Under the pieces are notes generated by a model, which saw only the letters and a program-made list of their open reading frames with translations, ran no database searches and had not been told where the DNA came from. Positions 1 to 9,892 of a DNA stretch of 37,381 bases are shown one piece after another. The position numbers and the translations under genes were made by a program. The stretch is from Verrucomicrobiota bacterium (lineage in GTDB: Bacteria; Verrucomicrobiota; Verrucomicrobiia; Opitutales; Oceanipulchritudinaceae). The stretch lies in NCBI GenBank assembly GCA_021208135.1, contig JAJOKB010000025.1, positions 1 through 37,381 on the forward strand, read 5' to 3'. Each line of letters opens with the position of its first letter. Positions within the stretch are counted from its first letter, which is position 1.

Positions 1-412
1 AGCAAAGCGAAACCGACGGCGACCACGCTGTTTCTCTATGACACGCCGCAGGGAGAATGCATCGCGTACCCCCATCTCCCAAAGCTCCTCCGATAATTGC
101 ACCGAATTTCCGTTGTGCGCAGTCACCAATCCGGTGAGACACGCGGTGGTCTTGACTCCCCAGCCCGTAATTCAACTCAAAAACCATGCTCGCCGGTGCC
201 TGCGCCGCAGACAATTCACCCAACCGAATCTTCTCCCGCACCGTTGCCCATCCGGGTTCTTTGCTTAAACGCACCTGCAGCCCAAATTGCGCAAAAATCC
301 CCAACTCATGCGCCACAATCAAGGGGGCACTGTCTAACAAAGGTACATATCCCAATACCAAAGCTTTGCCGCGCACAGGAGCTGCCGAAACAGGCAAGCG
401 CTCATCAGGCAT
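1..412 (-). CDS. NrtA/CmpA/NasS-type nitrate-binding-like protein, 3' part outside window, one frameshift
   Basis: Reading the minus strand from an ATG at 412 gives a protein starting MPDERLPVSAAPVRG and continuing with LGYVPLLDSAPLIVAHELGI, the N-terminal signature of the NrtA/CmpA periplasmic-binding family (NMT1_2). The frame breaks near 150-163, beside a G/C run. After the shift it resumes with TGLVTAHNGNS and LSEELWEMGVRDAF, also typical of the family, and then runs off the left edge. No signal peptide, twin-arginine motif or lipobox precedes the binding domain. The family includes transporter-associated binding proteins and the cytoplasmic nitrate sensor NasS, and the missing signal suits a NasS-like sensor. 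That is inference, because the start could be wrong and the neighbouring gene (nasT or a permease) is not visible. It is divergent from a LysR-type regulator. Confidence 0.7.
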   Translation of the reverse strand, partial: MPDERLPVSAAPVRGKALVLGYVPLLDSAPLIVAHELGIFAQFGLQVRLSKEPGWATVREKIRLGELSAAQAPASMVFELNYGLGSQDHRVSHRIGDCAQRKFGAIIGGALGDGGTRCILPAACHRETAWSPSVSLC

Positions 413-464
413 TGAGATATGAAACTCGTTTTGCATGCCATCTCAGTCGCACAACAAATGCCAA

Positions 465-481
465 TTGGACTTTTATACCAA
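465..481. promoter_or_regulatory. Possible LysR-type operator overlapping a -10-like box
   Basis: In the 131-base divergent spacer (413-543) there is a TTGG-N9-CCAA inverted repeat at 465-481, directly beside CCAATTGG (461-468). The minus-strand hexamer TATAAA (477-472), a good -10 for the nitrate-binding-like gene, lies inside the repeat. LysR-type regulators commonly bind T-N11-A dyads in such divergent spacers. No convincing -35 was found. Confidence 0.3.
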
Positions 482-543
482 CAAACAAAACGAAATAAAT
501 TGCACATTTCGATGAATTAAATTCAACATAGCCTGCAAAAACC

Positions 544-1482
544 ATGACTGTAACCCAACATGAACCACTGGATCCGCGCCTGCTTTCGATGTTTGTCGAA
601 ATGGCTGAAAGCGGCAATATGCAATTGGTGGCAAAATCCCTAAGTATCACACCATCAGCAATTAGCCATGGCATCAAGCGCCTGGAGGAATCGTTGGGAT
701 GTAAGTTGTTTGATCGCCAGGGGCGCAAGTTATTGCTGAATGACCGCGGCTATTTGTTTCTGCCGGAGGCGAAGGCATTGTTGCAACAGATGCAATCAGC
801 CATCCAGCGCTTTCACAATCAGGCAGACTGGCGTCAAGGTCGTTTGCGCATTGGTTCCAACAGCATTGGTTGTGAACAAATTTTGCCAATGGTGATCCGG
901 GAGTACCGCGACAGCTTCCCGGAAGTGACTATTTCCATCCAGGAAGGCGATGCGGCGCAATTGGTGGATGCGCTGCAGGCACGGCAGTTGGGACTTTGTG
1001 CTCATACAGTCCAGTCGCGACTACAAGGGTTTGACTCAAATACCTTGGCCAAGAGTTTTTGGTATTTCTGCTCAATCCGTTGCACGCATGGGCTCAGCGA
1101 GGCAAAGTGAGTCGTGCGGAAATTGCCCAGCAAAAGTTTATCCTGTCACCGCGACAGACCGAGAGTTTCCGCATCATCGATGAGTACTTCCGCATCGAAA
1201 GAATTCCCATTGAACCGTTCATTGAAATACGGAGTGAATCCGTAATAAAAAAAGTTGGTGGAACTGGATCTGGGAATATCCGTTTTACCGCGCTGGGTTG
1301 CGCATGCGGAACTGAGTTCCGAGCGATTGGTGGAACTACCACTCGGGCGCAGGCCGCTGCAACGGCAATGGGAGATATTGCATATGCAAGGCCGCGAACT
1401 GAGTTTTGCAGAAACGCTTTTTACCGGGCTGACGCAAACGGTAACCCGGCATTTGATCGATAGCTCACAGCCTGCATCCTGA
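544..1482 (+). CDS. LysR-type transcriptional regulator (two frameshifts)
   Basis: The ATG at 544 opens a typical LysR N-terminus. The winged helix-turn-helix is at residues 10-70, with AKSLSITPSAISHGIKRLE as the recognition helix region and GCKLFDR as the wing. An effector-binding domain follows (LRIGSNSIGCEQILPMVIREY). The frame shifts at a T5 run (1056-1060), where FLLNPLHAWAQRGKVSRAEI continues in frame 3. It shifts again at an A7 run (1247-1253), after which VELDLGISVLPRWVAHAEL returns to frame 1 and ends at TGA 1480-1482. The corrected length of about 312 residues is normal for the family. Divergent orientation implies control of the nitrate-binding-like gene and possibly autoregulation. 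It meets the methyltransferase tail to tail with a 4-base gap. No Shine-Dalgarno sequence is visible. Confidence 0.85.
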
Positions 1483-1486
1483 GCCT

Positions 1487-2224
1487 TCAGCAAGCCCTGA
1501 CGACCCAAAAGCGACATTCATCGGCAAACTCGCGGATATCAGGCGGTTCATTGGCGATGTGAGCGCGCAGTGAGTCAAAAACCAGCTCAAAACCTGAGTG
1601 ATAAAGCATATCCAACACCTCTTCCCTGCTGGGAATGTGGATGTATATTTTGCCGTAGGTATCGTCGCGAAAAATATCACCAAAATCGAGCAAGGCAGGA
1701 TCCTGCTTACCCAACTGCCAAAGTTTGGCCTGTTCTTCCCAATAAGGGAGGTACTTTTGCAAACTCCGGTCATGGGAGGTAAAGATAAAAATACCGTCGC
1801 GCCTGAGCATGCGCCGTATTTCCCTCATTGCCTGCAATCTGCCTTCCTTGCCGGGAATTTGCATTAAGCCATTAAAACCGAAGATGCAGGCGTCAAACAT
1901 GCCATCTTCAAACGGAAGCGCGCGTGCATCACACGTTTTGAACGGAATGTGGTAATCGAGAATATGAGAGAAGTTGCGAGCCCGCTGGATCATCTCCTTG
2001 GCAAAGTCGGTGGCCAATAAATGACGAAAACCCAGTTCGTACAGACCAAATGCGATGCGTCCGGCACCGGTTCCCAGTTCTAAAATCCGGTCGGATAGAC
2101 TGAGATACTTGAGAAAAATCAACTCCTCACTGCGCCAAAGTCCGATATTGGCAGCGGCGCGGGCGTAATGCTCAAGCACCTTGTCGGATTGGAAATAATC
2201 CAGGGAATCGGTGTCGGTGACCAT
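1487..2224 (-). CDS. Class I SAM-dependent methyltransferase
   Basis: A Rossmann-fold methyltransferase of about 245 residues. Motif I is ILELGTGAGRIAFGL, the acidic motif II follows in LLATDFAKEMI, and FKTCDARALPFEDGMFDA carries motifs III/IV in the UbiE/Methyltransf_11-25 manner. The substrate cannot be told from sequence. It is the last gene after gltB-gltD. A TTG start at 2245 would overlap the gltD stop as TTGA. I prefer ATG 2224, which has AGGA just upstream, although the spacing of 3 is short. Being cotranscribed with glutamate synthase does not by itself indicate a role in nitrogen metabolism. Confidence 0.8.
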   Translation of the reverse strand: MVTDTDSLDYFQSDKVLEHYARAAANIGLWRSEELIFLKYLSLSDRILELGTGAGRIAFGLYELGFRHLLATDFAKEMIQRARNFSHILDYHIPFKTCDARALPFEDGMFDACIFGFNGLMQIPGKEGRLQAMREIRRMLRRDGIFIFTSHDRSLQKYLPYWEEQAKLWQLGKQDPALLDFGDIFRDDTYGKIYIHIPSREEVLDMLYHSGFELVFDSLRAHIANEPPDIREFADECRFWVVRAC

Positions 2225-2241
2225 GAGTCCTGACTTGGGAA

Positions 2242-3731
2242 TCAAGGCAATTGCGTGCGGCCCATCAAGAAGCGATCGACCTCTCTGGCAGCACCGCGCC
2301 CTTCATTGATAGCCCACACAACCAGACTTTGACCACGGCGCATATCGCCAGCGGTAAAGACCCGATCGACGTTGGTGCGGAACTTTCCGTGATCTGCCTT
2401 AACGTTGCCACGCCCATCCTTCTCCAGTTGAAGTTGTTCCAAAAGCGTGGTTTCAGGCCCCAGAAAGCCCATGGCCAACAGTACTAATTGCGCCGGTATT
2501 ACGCGGACAGTGCCTTCAATTTCCTTGGGCGAAAATCTGCCCTGAGCATCTTTGACCCACTCAATGTCGACCACTTCAACACCAGTCAGGTTACCTGAAC
2601 TATCGCCCACAAACCGGCGTGCGGTGACCAAATAACGACGCGGATCCTCGCCCTGCAAAGCTTTCGCTTCTTCCTGTCCGTAATCCAACTTGTACACCTT
2701 AGGCCATTCCGGCCATGGATTGTCGGACGCGCGCTGTTCAGGTGGGCGTGGCAAAATCTCAAGTTGAGTCACACTCTTGCAACCCTGCCGGATTGAAGTG
2801 CCGACGCAATCGGTCCCGGTATCACCACCACCGATCACAATCACGTCTTTGCCGGCAGCCGAAATCTGGCGATCGCCGTGAGCTGCGCCATAGTCGAGCA
2901 ATTTGCTGGTGTTTTCATGCAAGAACTCCATGGCAAAGTGTACCCCTTGCAAGGTGCGCCCTTCGATAGGCAAATTGCGCGCCTGAGTGGCCCCGCCACA
3001 CAAAACAACCGCATCAAACTCATCCATCAAAGTCCGGGCGGGAAGATCCACGCCAACATGACAATGGGTGACAAACTTGATTCCCTCGGCGGCAAATTGA
3101 TCCACCCGGCGCTGAACCACAGCTTTATCGAGCTTCATATTTGGAATGCCATACATCAGCAACCCTCCGATCCGGTCCGCACGCTCGTACACGGTGACAT
3201 TATGTCCGGCTTTGTTCAACTGGTCGGCACAAGACAATCCGGCCGGCCCGGAGCCGACAATTGCGACTTTCTTGTTGGTACGACGCTCGGGAGGATGCGG
3301 CGTAATCCACCCTTCCTCCCAGCCCCGGTCAGCAATCGCACATTCGATGTTTTTGATGGTTACCGGTGGTTCGATGATGCCCAAAACGCAAGACCCCTCA
3401 CAGGGGGCGGGACACACTCTGCCGGTTACTTCGGGCAGATTATTGGTTTTGTGCAAACGCTCCAAAGCTTCCTGCCATAAACCGCGATAGACCAAATCAT
3501 TCCATTCAGGAATGAGATTGTTAATCGGACATCCCACAGCCAACCCCTTCATGGTGGTGCCCGTGTGACAAAAAGGAGTACCGCATTCCATGCAGCGTGC
3601 GCCTTGGTCGCGCAACTTTTTCTCCGGCATGTGCAAGTGGTACTCTTGCCAATCCTTTGATGCGTTCCAGTGGAGTAACGGTCGGACGGTAACTCGCGTT
3701 GAAATTCTAAAAATCCTGTTGGTTTTCCCAT
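2242..3731 (-). CDS. gltD: Glutamate synthase small (beta) subunit, GltD (frameshifted N-terminus)
   Basis: The NADPH-dependent subunit, which passes electrons from NAD(P)H through FAD and Fe-S clusters to GltB. The main frame (from 3636) holds the two cysteine clusters [10 protein letters not shown] and [10 protein letters not shown], the FAD-binding [13 protein letters not shown], the NADPH-binding [12 protein letters not shown], and the C-terminal FAD motif [15 protein letters not shown]. The native N-terminus lies upstream in another frame: ATG 3731 begins [18 protein letters not shown], a standard GltD start. Two small indels between about 3660 and 3690 are needed to join it through TPLERIK and DWQEYH to the main frame. 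The corrected length of about 496 residues is normal. It lies 24 bases after gltB. Confidence 0.93.
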
Positions 3732-3755
3732 GATCTTAGTGCGGTTGAAGGGTGA

Positions 3756-6700
3756 TCAGTTTCCGCCGACGCGGGAGACGTCGCGCGCGTTAGCTTCGAA
3801 TGCTGCCATGATGGCCTCGTCACCGGATAAGCCTGTTTTCGTGACTTCCTCGATGGCGGTGAGCATGCGCTCGTAATCTTTGGGCAACACTTTTTTTGAA
3901 TTTCGGCATCCTGTTGTCCCAGTCGTCCAGAATGCGGGCGGCAAGTTTTGAACCAGTATAATCGCGGTGTCTTTCAATCATTGCTTTGACATCAGCGATT
4001 TCAGTATCCCGGCATTCCACCAGCGAATAGAGATTGACCATTGCCATGTTGCACCGGGTGGCAAAATCCCCTGCCTCATCCATGACATAGGCTATGCCAC
4101 CTGACATCCCGGCAGCAAAATTGCGGCCGGTGGACCCGAGAACCACAACCTTGCCACCCGTCATGTATTCACAGGCATGGTCCCCTACTCCTTCAACGAC
4201 GGTGTTTACCCCCGAATTGCGCACGCAGAAACGCTCTCCGGCCATGCCGCGCAAATAAGCTTCACCACCGGTCGCGCCATAAAACGCCACATTGCCGATA
4301 ATCATGTTTTCTTCGGCGGCAAAGGTAGCCAAAGGCGATGGGTAAATGATAATTTTCCCTCCGGACAAGCCCTTGCCAACATAGTCATTGGCGTCGCCTT
4401 CCACTTCGAGGCGCATGCCTTTGGGCACAAAGGCACCGAAACTTTGTCCGGCGGAACCGACAAATTTCAGGTGAATAGTGTCTTCTGGCAGTCCCTCGGC
4501 TCCATAGCGTCGGGTTACCTCGCTGCCGAGAATAGTGCCGACAACGCGGTTCACATTCAGGATCGGCATAGTTTCATGCACCTTTTCGCCGCGCTCCAGT
4601 GCCGGCTCGCACAATGGCAGCAATTGAGTGATGTCCAAAGAATACTCCAGGCCATGATTTTGACTGATCTTGCGATAAGTACCTACCTTTTTACCGACCT
4701 TCGGCTTGGCAAAAATTTTGGAGTAATCCAATCCCCGGGTTTTGAAGTGTTCCAAGGCACGCTTCATCTCCAGGCACTCTGAATGTCCCACCATCTCGTT
4801 GATGGTACGAAATCCTAGTTTGGCCATAATTTCGCGCAACTCCTGCGCCACAAACTTCATGAAATTCACCACATTGTTAGGCGAACCCATAAACTTTTTA
4901 CGCAACTCGGGATTCTGTGTCGCGACACCCACAGGACAAGTGTTTTTGTGGCAGGCTCGCATCATGATACAGCCCAAAGTAACCAATGGAGCAGTGGCAA
5001 AACCAAACTCTTCCGCTCCGAGCAAACAGGCAATGGCCACGTCGCGTCCGGTCTTCAACTGTCCATCACACTCAAGATAAACCCGACTGCGCAGATTGTT
5101 GAGCAACAAAGTCTGGTTAGTTTCTGCAATTCCTAGTTCCCACGGCACACCGGCGTGCTGGATGCTGGACAGCGGCGAGGCTCCGGTACCACCGTCGTAG
5201 CCCGAAATAAGGATCACATCAGCATGGGCTTTGGCAACACCGGAGGCGATGGTACCAACACCCACTTCAGAGACTAACTTGACACTGACCCGCGCATTGC
5301 GATTGGCGTTCTTCAAGTCATGGATCAACTCTGACAAATCCTCGATGGAATAAATGTCGTGGTGCGGTGGCGGTGAAATCAACCCCACGCCAGCTGTTGT
5401 GCCACGCACCTTGGCGATTTCTGGAAATACCTTGTGTCCAGGCAACTGCCCACCTTCGCCGGGTTTTGCACCCTGGGCCATCTTAATTTGCAACTCCTTG
5501 GCATTGACCAGATAATGACTGGTCACGCCGAAACGGCCGCTGGCCACTTGCTTGATCGCACTGTTGCGGGAATCACCGTTGGCATCGGGGGTGAAGCGAT
5601 CGGGGTCTTCCCCACCTTCGCCCGTGTTGCTGCGTCCACCGATACGGTTCATGGCAATCGCCAGCGCTTCATGGGCTTCCTTTGAAATCGACCCGTACGA
5701 CATCGCTCCCGTCTTAAAGCGTTTCATGATCTTCTCCACTGGCTCCACTTCCTCAATCGGAATCGCCTTGGCCGGATCGAACTTGAACTGCATCAACCCG
5801 CGAATCGTGTACAATTCCTCAGACTGTTCATCGACATGCCGGGAATAGTCACGGAACTTCTGAAAATCACCTTCACGGGTAGCAGCCTGTAACAAGTGAA
5901 TAGTGCGGGGATTGAAGGTATGGGCCTCGCCGTTGGCCCTCCAGGCATACTTACCCCCGGGATCAAGAGCACCATCATCTTTGCTGTAATTTTCGCGATC
6001 CGGGTAAGCGGCCATATGCCGCGCCATCACTTCAGCGGCTATACCGTCCAGATCTATGCCCTCAACCCTGGTAGGTGTCCTGGTGAAATAGCGATCAACC
6101 AGGTCTTTTTTCAAACCAACGGCCTCAAATATCTGCGCACCGCAGTAACTCTGAACCGTGGAGATACCCATTTTCGACATGGTTTTCACCACACCTTTGA
6201 TGCCGGACTTAATGAAATGTTTGACCGCCACACCAAAATCCTCGCTCAGCATGCCGTTGGCAATCATGTCATACAGGCTTTCAAAGGCAAGATACGGATT
6301 GACCGCACTTACGCCGTACCCAATCAAACAGGCAAAGTGATGGACTTCGCGAGGCTCACCCGATTCCAGAACCAAGGCACACTTGGTGCGGGTCCCTGAA
6401 CGTATCAAGTGATGATGTAACCCGGACACGGCCAACAGGGCCGGAATGGGTGCCTTTTCTGCATCCACCGCTCGATCGGACAAAATCAGGATGTTCGCCC
6501 CGCCGGCAATAGCCTTGTCAGCCTCGCGATACAGGCGCTCCATGGCACGCTCCAAGCCAATTCCATTGGTGAACGCAGGAAAGAGAATATCGAGTGTGGC
6601 ACTCTTGAAGCCGGGCAAATCGACGGTCTTCAAACGGGCGAGGTCCTCGTTATCCAAGATCGGATAGTCGAGCTTGATTTGCCGACAGCTTTTGGCGTCC

Positions 6701-8392
6701 GGATCCAACAGGTTGGCCTCGGAACCAATGTAAGTGACTGTAGAAGTGATAATTTCCTCCCGAATGGAGTCGATCGGAGGATTGGTGACCTGGGCAAAAA
6801 GTTGCTTGAAATAGTTGTACAACAACTGGGGTTTCTGCGAGAGCACAGCCAAAGGTGTATCGTTCCCCATTGAACCAATGGGCTCAACGCCGGTTTGCGC
6901 CATGGGGCCCAGAATGAAACGCAAATCTTCATAGGTGTAGCCAAAGGCCTTTTGCCTGCGCAGCACTGTCTCGTGTTCAACTCCGGGAACCACTTCCGGC
7001 GCGCGCAAGGTTTTCAGGGGGACCAGGTTGTCTTTCAACCACTGGGCATAGGGTTTTGCAGCGGCCAACTCGCGCTTGATCTCCTCATCGTCGATAATGC
7101 GCCCCTGCTGCATATCCACCAGAAACATGCGTCCGGGTTGCAAGCGACCTTTCGACTTAACATTGGCTGGCGGTACGTGATCCAATACACCGGCTTCAGA
7201 CGCCATAATGACATAGTCATCGTGGGTTACATAATAACGCGACGGCCGCAAACCATTGCGGTCCAAAATAGCCCCGACTTTAACCCCATCGGTAAACGCC
7301 ATCGAGGCCGGTCCATCCCATGGCTCCATCAAACAGGCATGAAATTCATAAAAAGCGCGCTTCTCCGGACTCATCGACTCATGACCGCTCCACGGCTCAG
7401 GAATCATCATCAGAATGGAGTGGTGCACAGGCCGACCGGCGAGCGTCATGAACTCCAATACATTGTCAAATTTGGCGGAGTCAGATCCGTCCTCACGGAT
7501 GATGGGCAACAACTTCTTCAGATCCTCTCCAAATTTGTCGCTGGCAAACAGGGGCTTGATTGGCGGCCATCCAGTTCTCATTACCGCGCAACGTGTTGAT
7601 TTCGCCGTTGTGCGAAACGTAGCGAAACGGTTGCGCACGCTCCCAACTGGGGAATGTGTTGGTCGAAAACCGGGAATGCACCAGCGCCAGTGCGCTCTTC
7701 ATGTCGGGGTGGCTGAGATCCGGGTAGTAGGCTGACACCTGAGCCGGGGTTAACATCCCCTTGTAAATAATAGTCCGTGCACTCAAACTGGGAATGTAAA
7801 ACACATTGCCGGTCTGAGCGTCACTGTAACGCAGTCGGGCAGAACAAATCCTGCGGATCACATAGAGCTTGCGCTCAAAATCCAGATCGTCTTTCAACTC
7901 CGCACTTCGCGCAATAAACATTTGCCGGATAACGGGCTCGTAAGCCACTGCGGTCGCTCCAAGGTCAAAATTCCGCGTGAGGACTGTGCGCCAGCCAAGA
8001 AAGCTCTGACCGCAATCGCGGACAATTTCTTCAACCGTACGCTCACACTGACGGCGCAGCACAGGGTCGCGCGGCAAAAAAACGAGCCCGGCGGCATACT
8101 GCCCGGGCTCAGGTAAATTGTAGATGTTGTTACTGGGCAAGACCGCTTGAAAAAATTCATGCGGCATTTGCAGAAGGATGCCAGCACCGTCTCCGGTATT
8201 CGCCTCGCACCCACAAGCGCCACGGTGGTCGAGATTGACCAAAATCTTCAATGCGTCCTGAATGATTTGATGGGAGCGCTTGCCTTTAATATGACATACG
8301 AATCCAATACCACAGGAATCTTTTTCGTTCTCGGGATCATAGAGCCCTTGGGACTCTGGCCAACCGGGGCGGGATTTGGGTGCCTTCAACAT
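3756..8392 (-). CDS. gltB: Glutamate synthase large (alpha) subunit, GltB (two frameshifts)
   Basis: Makes two glutamates from glutamine and 2-oxoglutarate. In order: an N-terminal class II glutaminase domain with the nucleophile cysteine in KDSCGIGF and [18 protein letters not shown]; a central domain; the FMN/2-oxoglutarate domain with [22 protein letters not shown] and the 3Fe-4S cysteines in CHKNTCPVG; and a C-terminal GXGXG helix ([23 protein letters not shown]). Breaks occur near 7551-7560 (G4 run) and at the T7 run 3891-3897, after which [11 protein letters not shown] ends at 3756. The corrected protein has about 1545 residues, the usual size. ATG 8449 is possible but abuts the yceH start, so I prefer ATG 8392, which leaves a short pro-peptide before the catalytic Cys. 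Confidence 0.95.
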
Positions 8393-8403
8393 AGGAAGGC
8401 ATT

Positions 8404-8432
8404 TTGAAACATCACTCTCAATTACATGCAAT
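8404..8432 (+). promoter_or_regulatory. Possible promoter for yceH
   Basis: TTGAAA (8404-8409), 17 bases, then TGCAAT (8427-8432). This matches sigma-70 consensus at 5 of 6 and 4 of 6 positions with ideal spacing, and would start transcription about 10 bases before the yceH ATG. It lies in the 57-base spacer shared with gltB, so it is suggestive only. Confidence 0.25.
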
Positions 8433-8449
8433 CGAAAATTTAACCCCAT

Positions 8450-9123
8450 ATGGAAATCACCCTTAATTCTGTTGAGCAGCGCGTATTAGGAGCACTAATG
8501 GAGAAGGCTTTGACAACGCCTGAGTATTATCCGCTAAGTCTGAATTCTCTGACCATTGCATGCAATCAGAAGACCAGCCGAGATCCAGTGACTGAATACA
8601 CGGAATCGGAAGTTTTGCAGGCTGTGGACAGTTTGCGTGCCCAGGGTTTGGGTATGCGTTTGGACCTCAGTGGTTCCCGTACCCCGAAGTATAAGCACGA
8701 GGCCGACGATACCTTTACTCTGGATGCCGCGGAACGTGCATTGATCTGCGTTTTGCTGTTGCGCGGGCCGCAAACAGTTGGGCAATTGCGCCAACGGTCC
8801 GAGCGCCTGCACATTTTCGCGACCTCGCCGAAGTTCAAACAACACTGGCCAGCATGCAAAACCGCGCCTACGAACCGCGCTGCATGGTAAAGACCTTGCC
8901 CATTCAACCCGGCAGCAAAGAACAGCGGTACATTCACACCTTGGGTCCCGTGGACATTCCACAAACTGAGCAAGATGAGATCCCGCAATCCTCAGCACAT
9001 AGGTCACACTCAGAAATGGATCGGGATGGTCTCGCAGCTATGCAGGAAGAAATTGTTTCCCTGCGTTCGGAACTGGCTTCCCTGCGCGAGGAATTTGAGG
9101 CCTTCCGCGACCAATTCAGTTAA
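8450..9123 (+). CDS. YceH/DUF480 family protein (one frameshift)
   Basis: The first frame starts MEITLNSVEQRVLGALMEKA and carries PEYYPLSLNSL and ACNQKTSRDPV, the hallmark N-terminal wing of the YceH (DUF480) family, a double winged-helix fold of unclear biochemical role. The frame breaks at the T4 run 8814-8817. The second half (RDLAEVQTTLASMQNRAYEPR, then LPIQPGSKEQRYIH) continues in another frame and corresponds to the second winged helix. The C-terminus (about 35 residues, LAAMQEEIVSLRSELASLRE) is a predicted coiled coil, as often seen in the family. Corrected length is about 224 residues. It runs divergently from gltB and convergently to the lipocalin gene. Confidence 0.85.
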
Positions 9124-9143
9124 GGCCTTCCGCTCCCTCGCGC

Positions 9144-9740
9144 TCACTCTCTAAAGGTGAACGTACTGCCCACTGGCAAACCCTCGATGTAAGCTTTGCG
9201 CACTGCATCGGATTCCCAATCGTGAATCACCCTAGTCAGGCTGTCCACGTCGAAGCCATTGGCTTGAAGCACGTCCATGTGGCGCTGGAGACGAACTGGA
9301 TCGAGTTCGACGGATCGGTGCATGATCCAGGCATATTTGCGATTCGGGTGCGCGATGACTGTGCCACCATAGTCTTCATCCAATGCGATGATCAAATACT
9401 GTGCCTTGAAGGGCCAAATAAATTGCATGCGCCACTCCGCCTGGGTGTCAGTGTCATAGATGAAACCGGTTGGAGTGAAGGTACGCAGCCGGGCTTGAGG
9501 GTCTGACCTGCGAAACTGGTAGGTTGTCGCAATTCGCCCATCGGGTCGCAAATGGTAATGTTCAATGGCATTGACCGCATCGCGATCCACCACCAGTGGC
9601 GAGTAATAATGCACATACCAGGTACCCATGAAACGCGGCAGATCAACCGACTCCACGGTAGCCAGCGGTTTGTGCGTGGCACAACCAACCAAGCCAAAAC
9701 TCAATACAGGGAGAAAAATACGCCAGAGTGAAACTTCCAT
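9144..9740 (-). CDS. blc: Blc-type outer-membrane lipocalin lipoprotein
   Basis: Starting from the second ATG (9740), residues 1-20 form a lipoprotein signal ending in the lipobox LVGC. The mature part is a bacterial lipocalin: the first strand motif FMGTWYVHYYSP contains the GTWY signature. Later come YGGTVIAHPNRKYAWIMHR, the conserved region of Blc, and a C-terminal helix and strand (LQANGFDVDSLTRVIHDW). The family carries fatty acids or lysophospholipids at the outer membrane. An upstream ATG at 9758 would add six residues. The gene is monocistronic by spacing (20 bases to yceH, convergent; 152 bases to the next upstream gene). Confidence 0.85.
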   Translation of the reverse strand: MEVSLWRIFLPVLSFGLVGCATHKPLATVESVDLPRFMGTWYVHYYSPLVVDRDAVNAIEHYHLRPDGRIATTYQFRRSDPQARLRTFTPTGFIYDTDTQAEWRMQFIWPFKAQYLIIALDEDYGGTVIAHPNRKYAWIMHRSVELDPVRLQRHMDVLQANGFDVDSLTRVIHDWESDAVRKAYIEGLPVGSTFTFRE

Positions 9741-9827
9741 CGTTAAAGGATGGCTCACAATTCTGCCTTATTCAATTCACAGCGATAGTTTACAACGCTT
9801 AAAGCCGTCAGGACCAAAGACAAACCC

Positions 9828-9840
9828 ACCCAGCCTGGGT
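9828..9840 (-). terminator. Weak terminator-like hairpin after the 9893-10630 lipoprotein gene
   Basis: ACCCA-(3)-TGGGT forms a short stem about 50 bases downstream of the minus-strand stop at 9893. On the minus strand it is followed by a T-rich stretch (GGGTTTGTCTTT). The stem is only 5 bp, so it is a marginal candidate. Confidence 0.2.
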
Positions 9841-9892
9841 AAGAACACAGAATTGCATGCGCCCGCGACACGCTCCAGGCGACAATCAGATA

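Noticed and set aside
4177..7599. Several plus-strand open frames of 80-234 codons opposite gltB
   Set aside because: They lie wholly inside a strongly conserved gene on the other strand and have no recognisable motifs.
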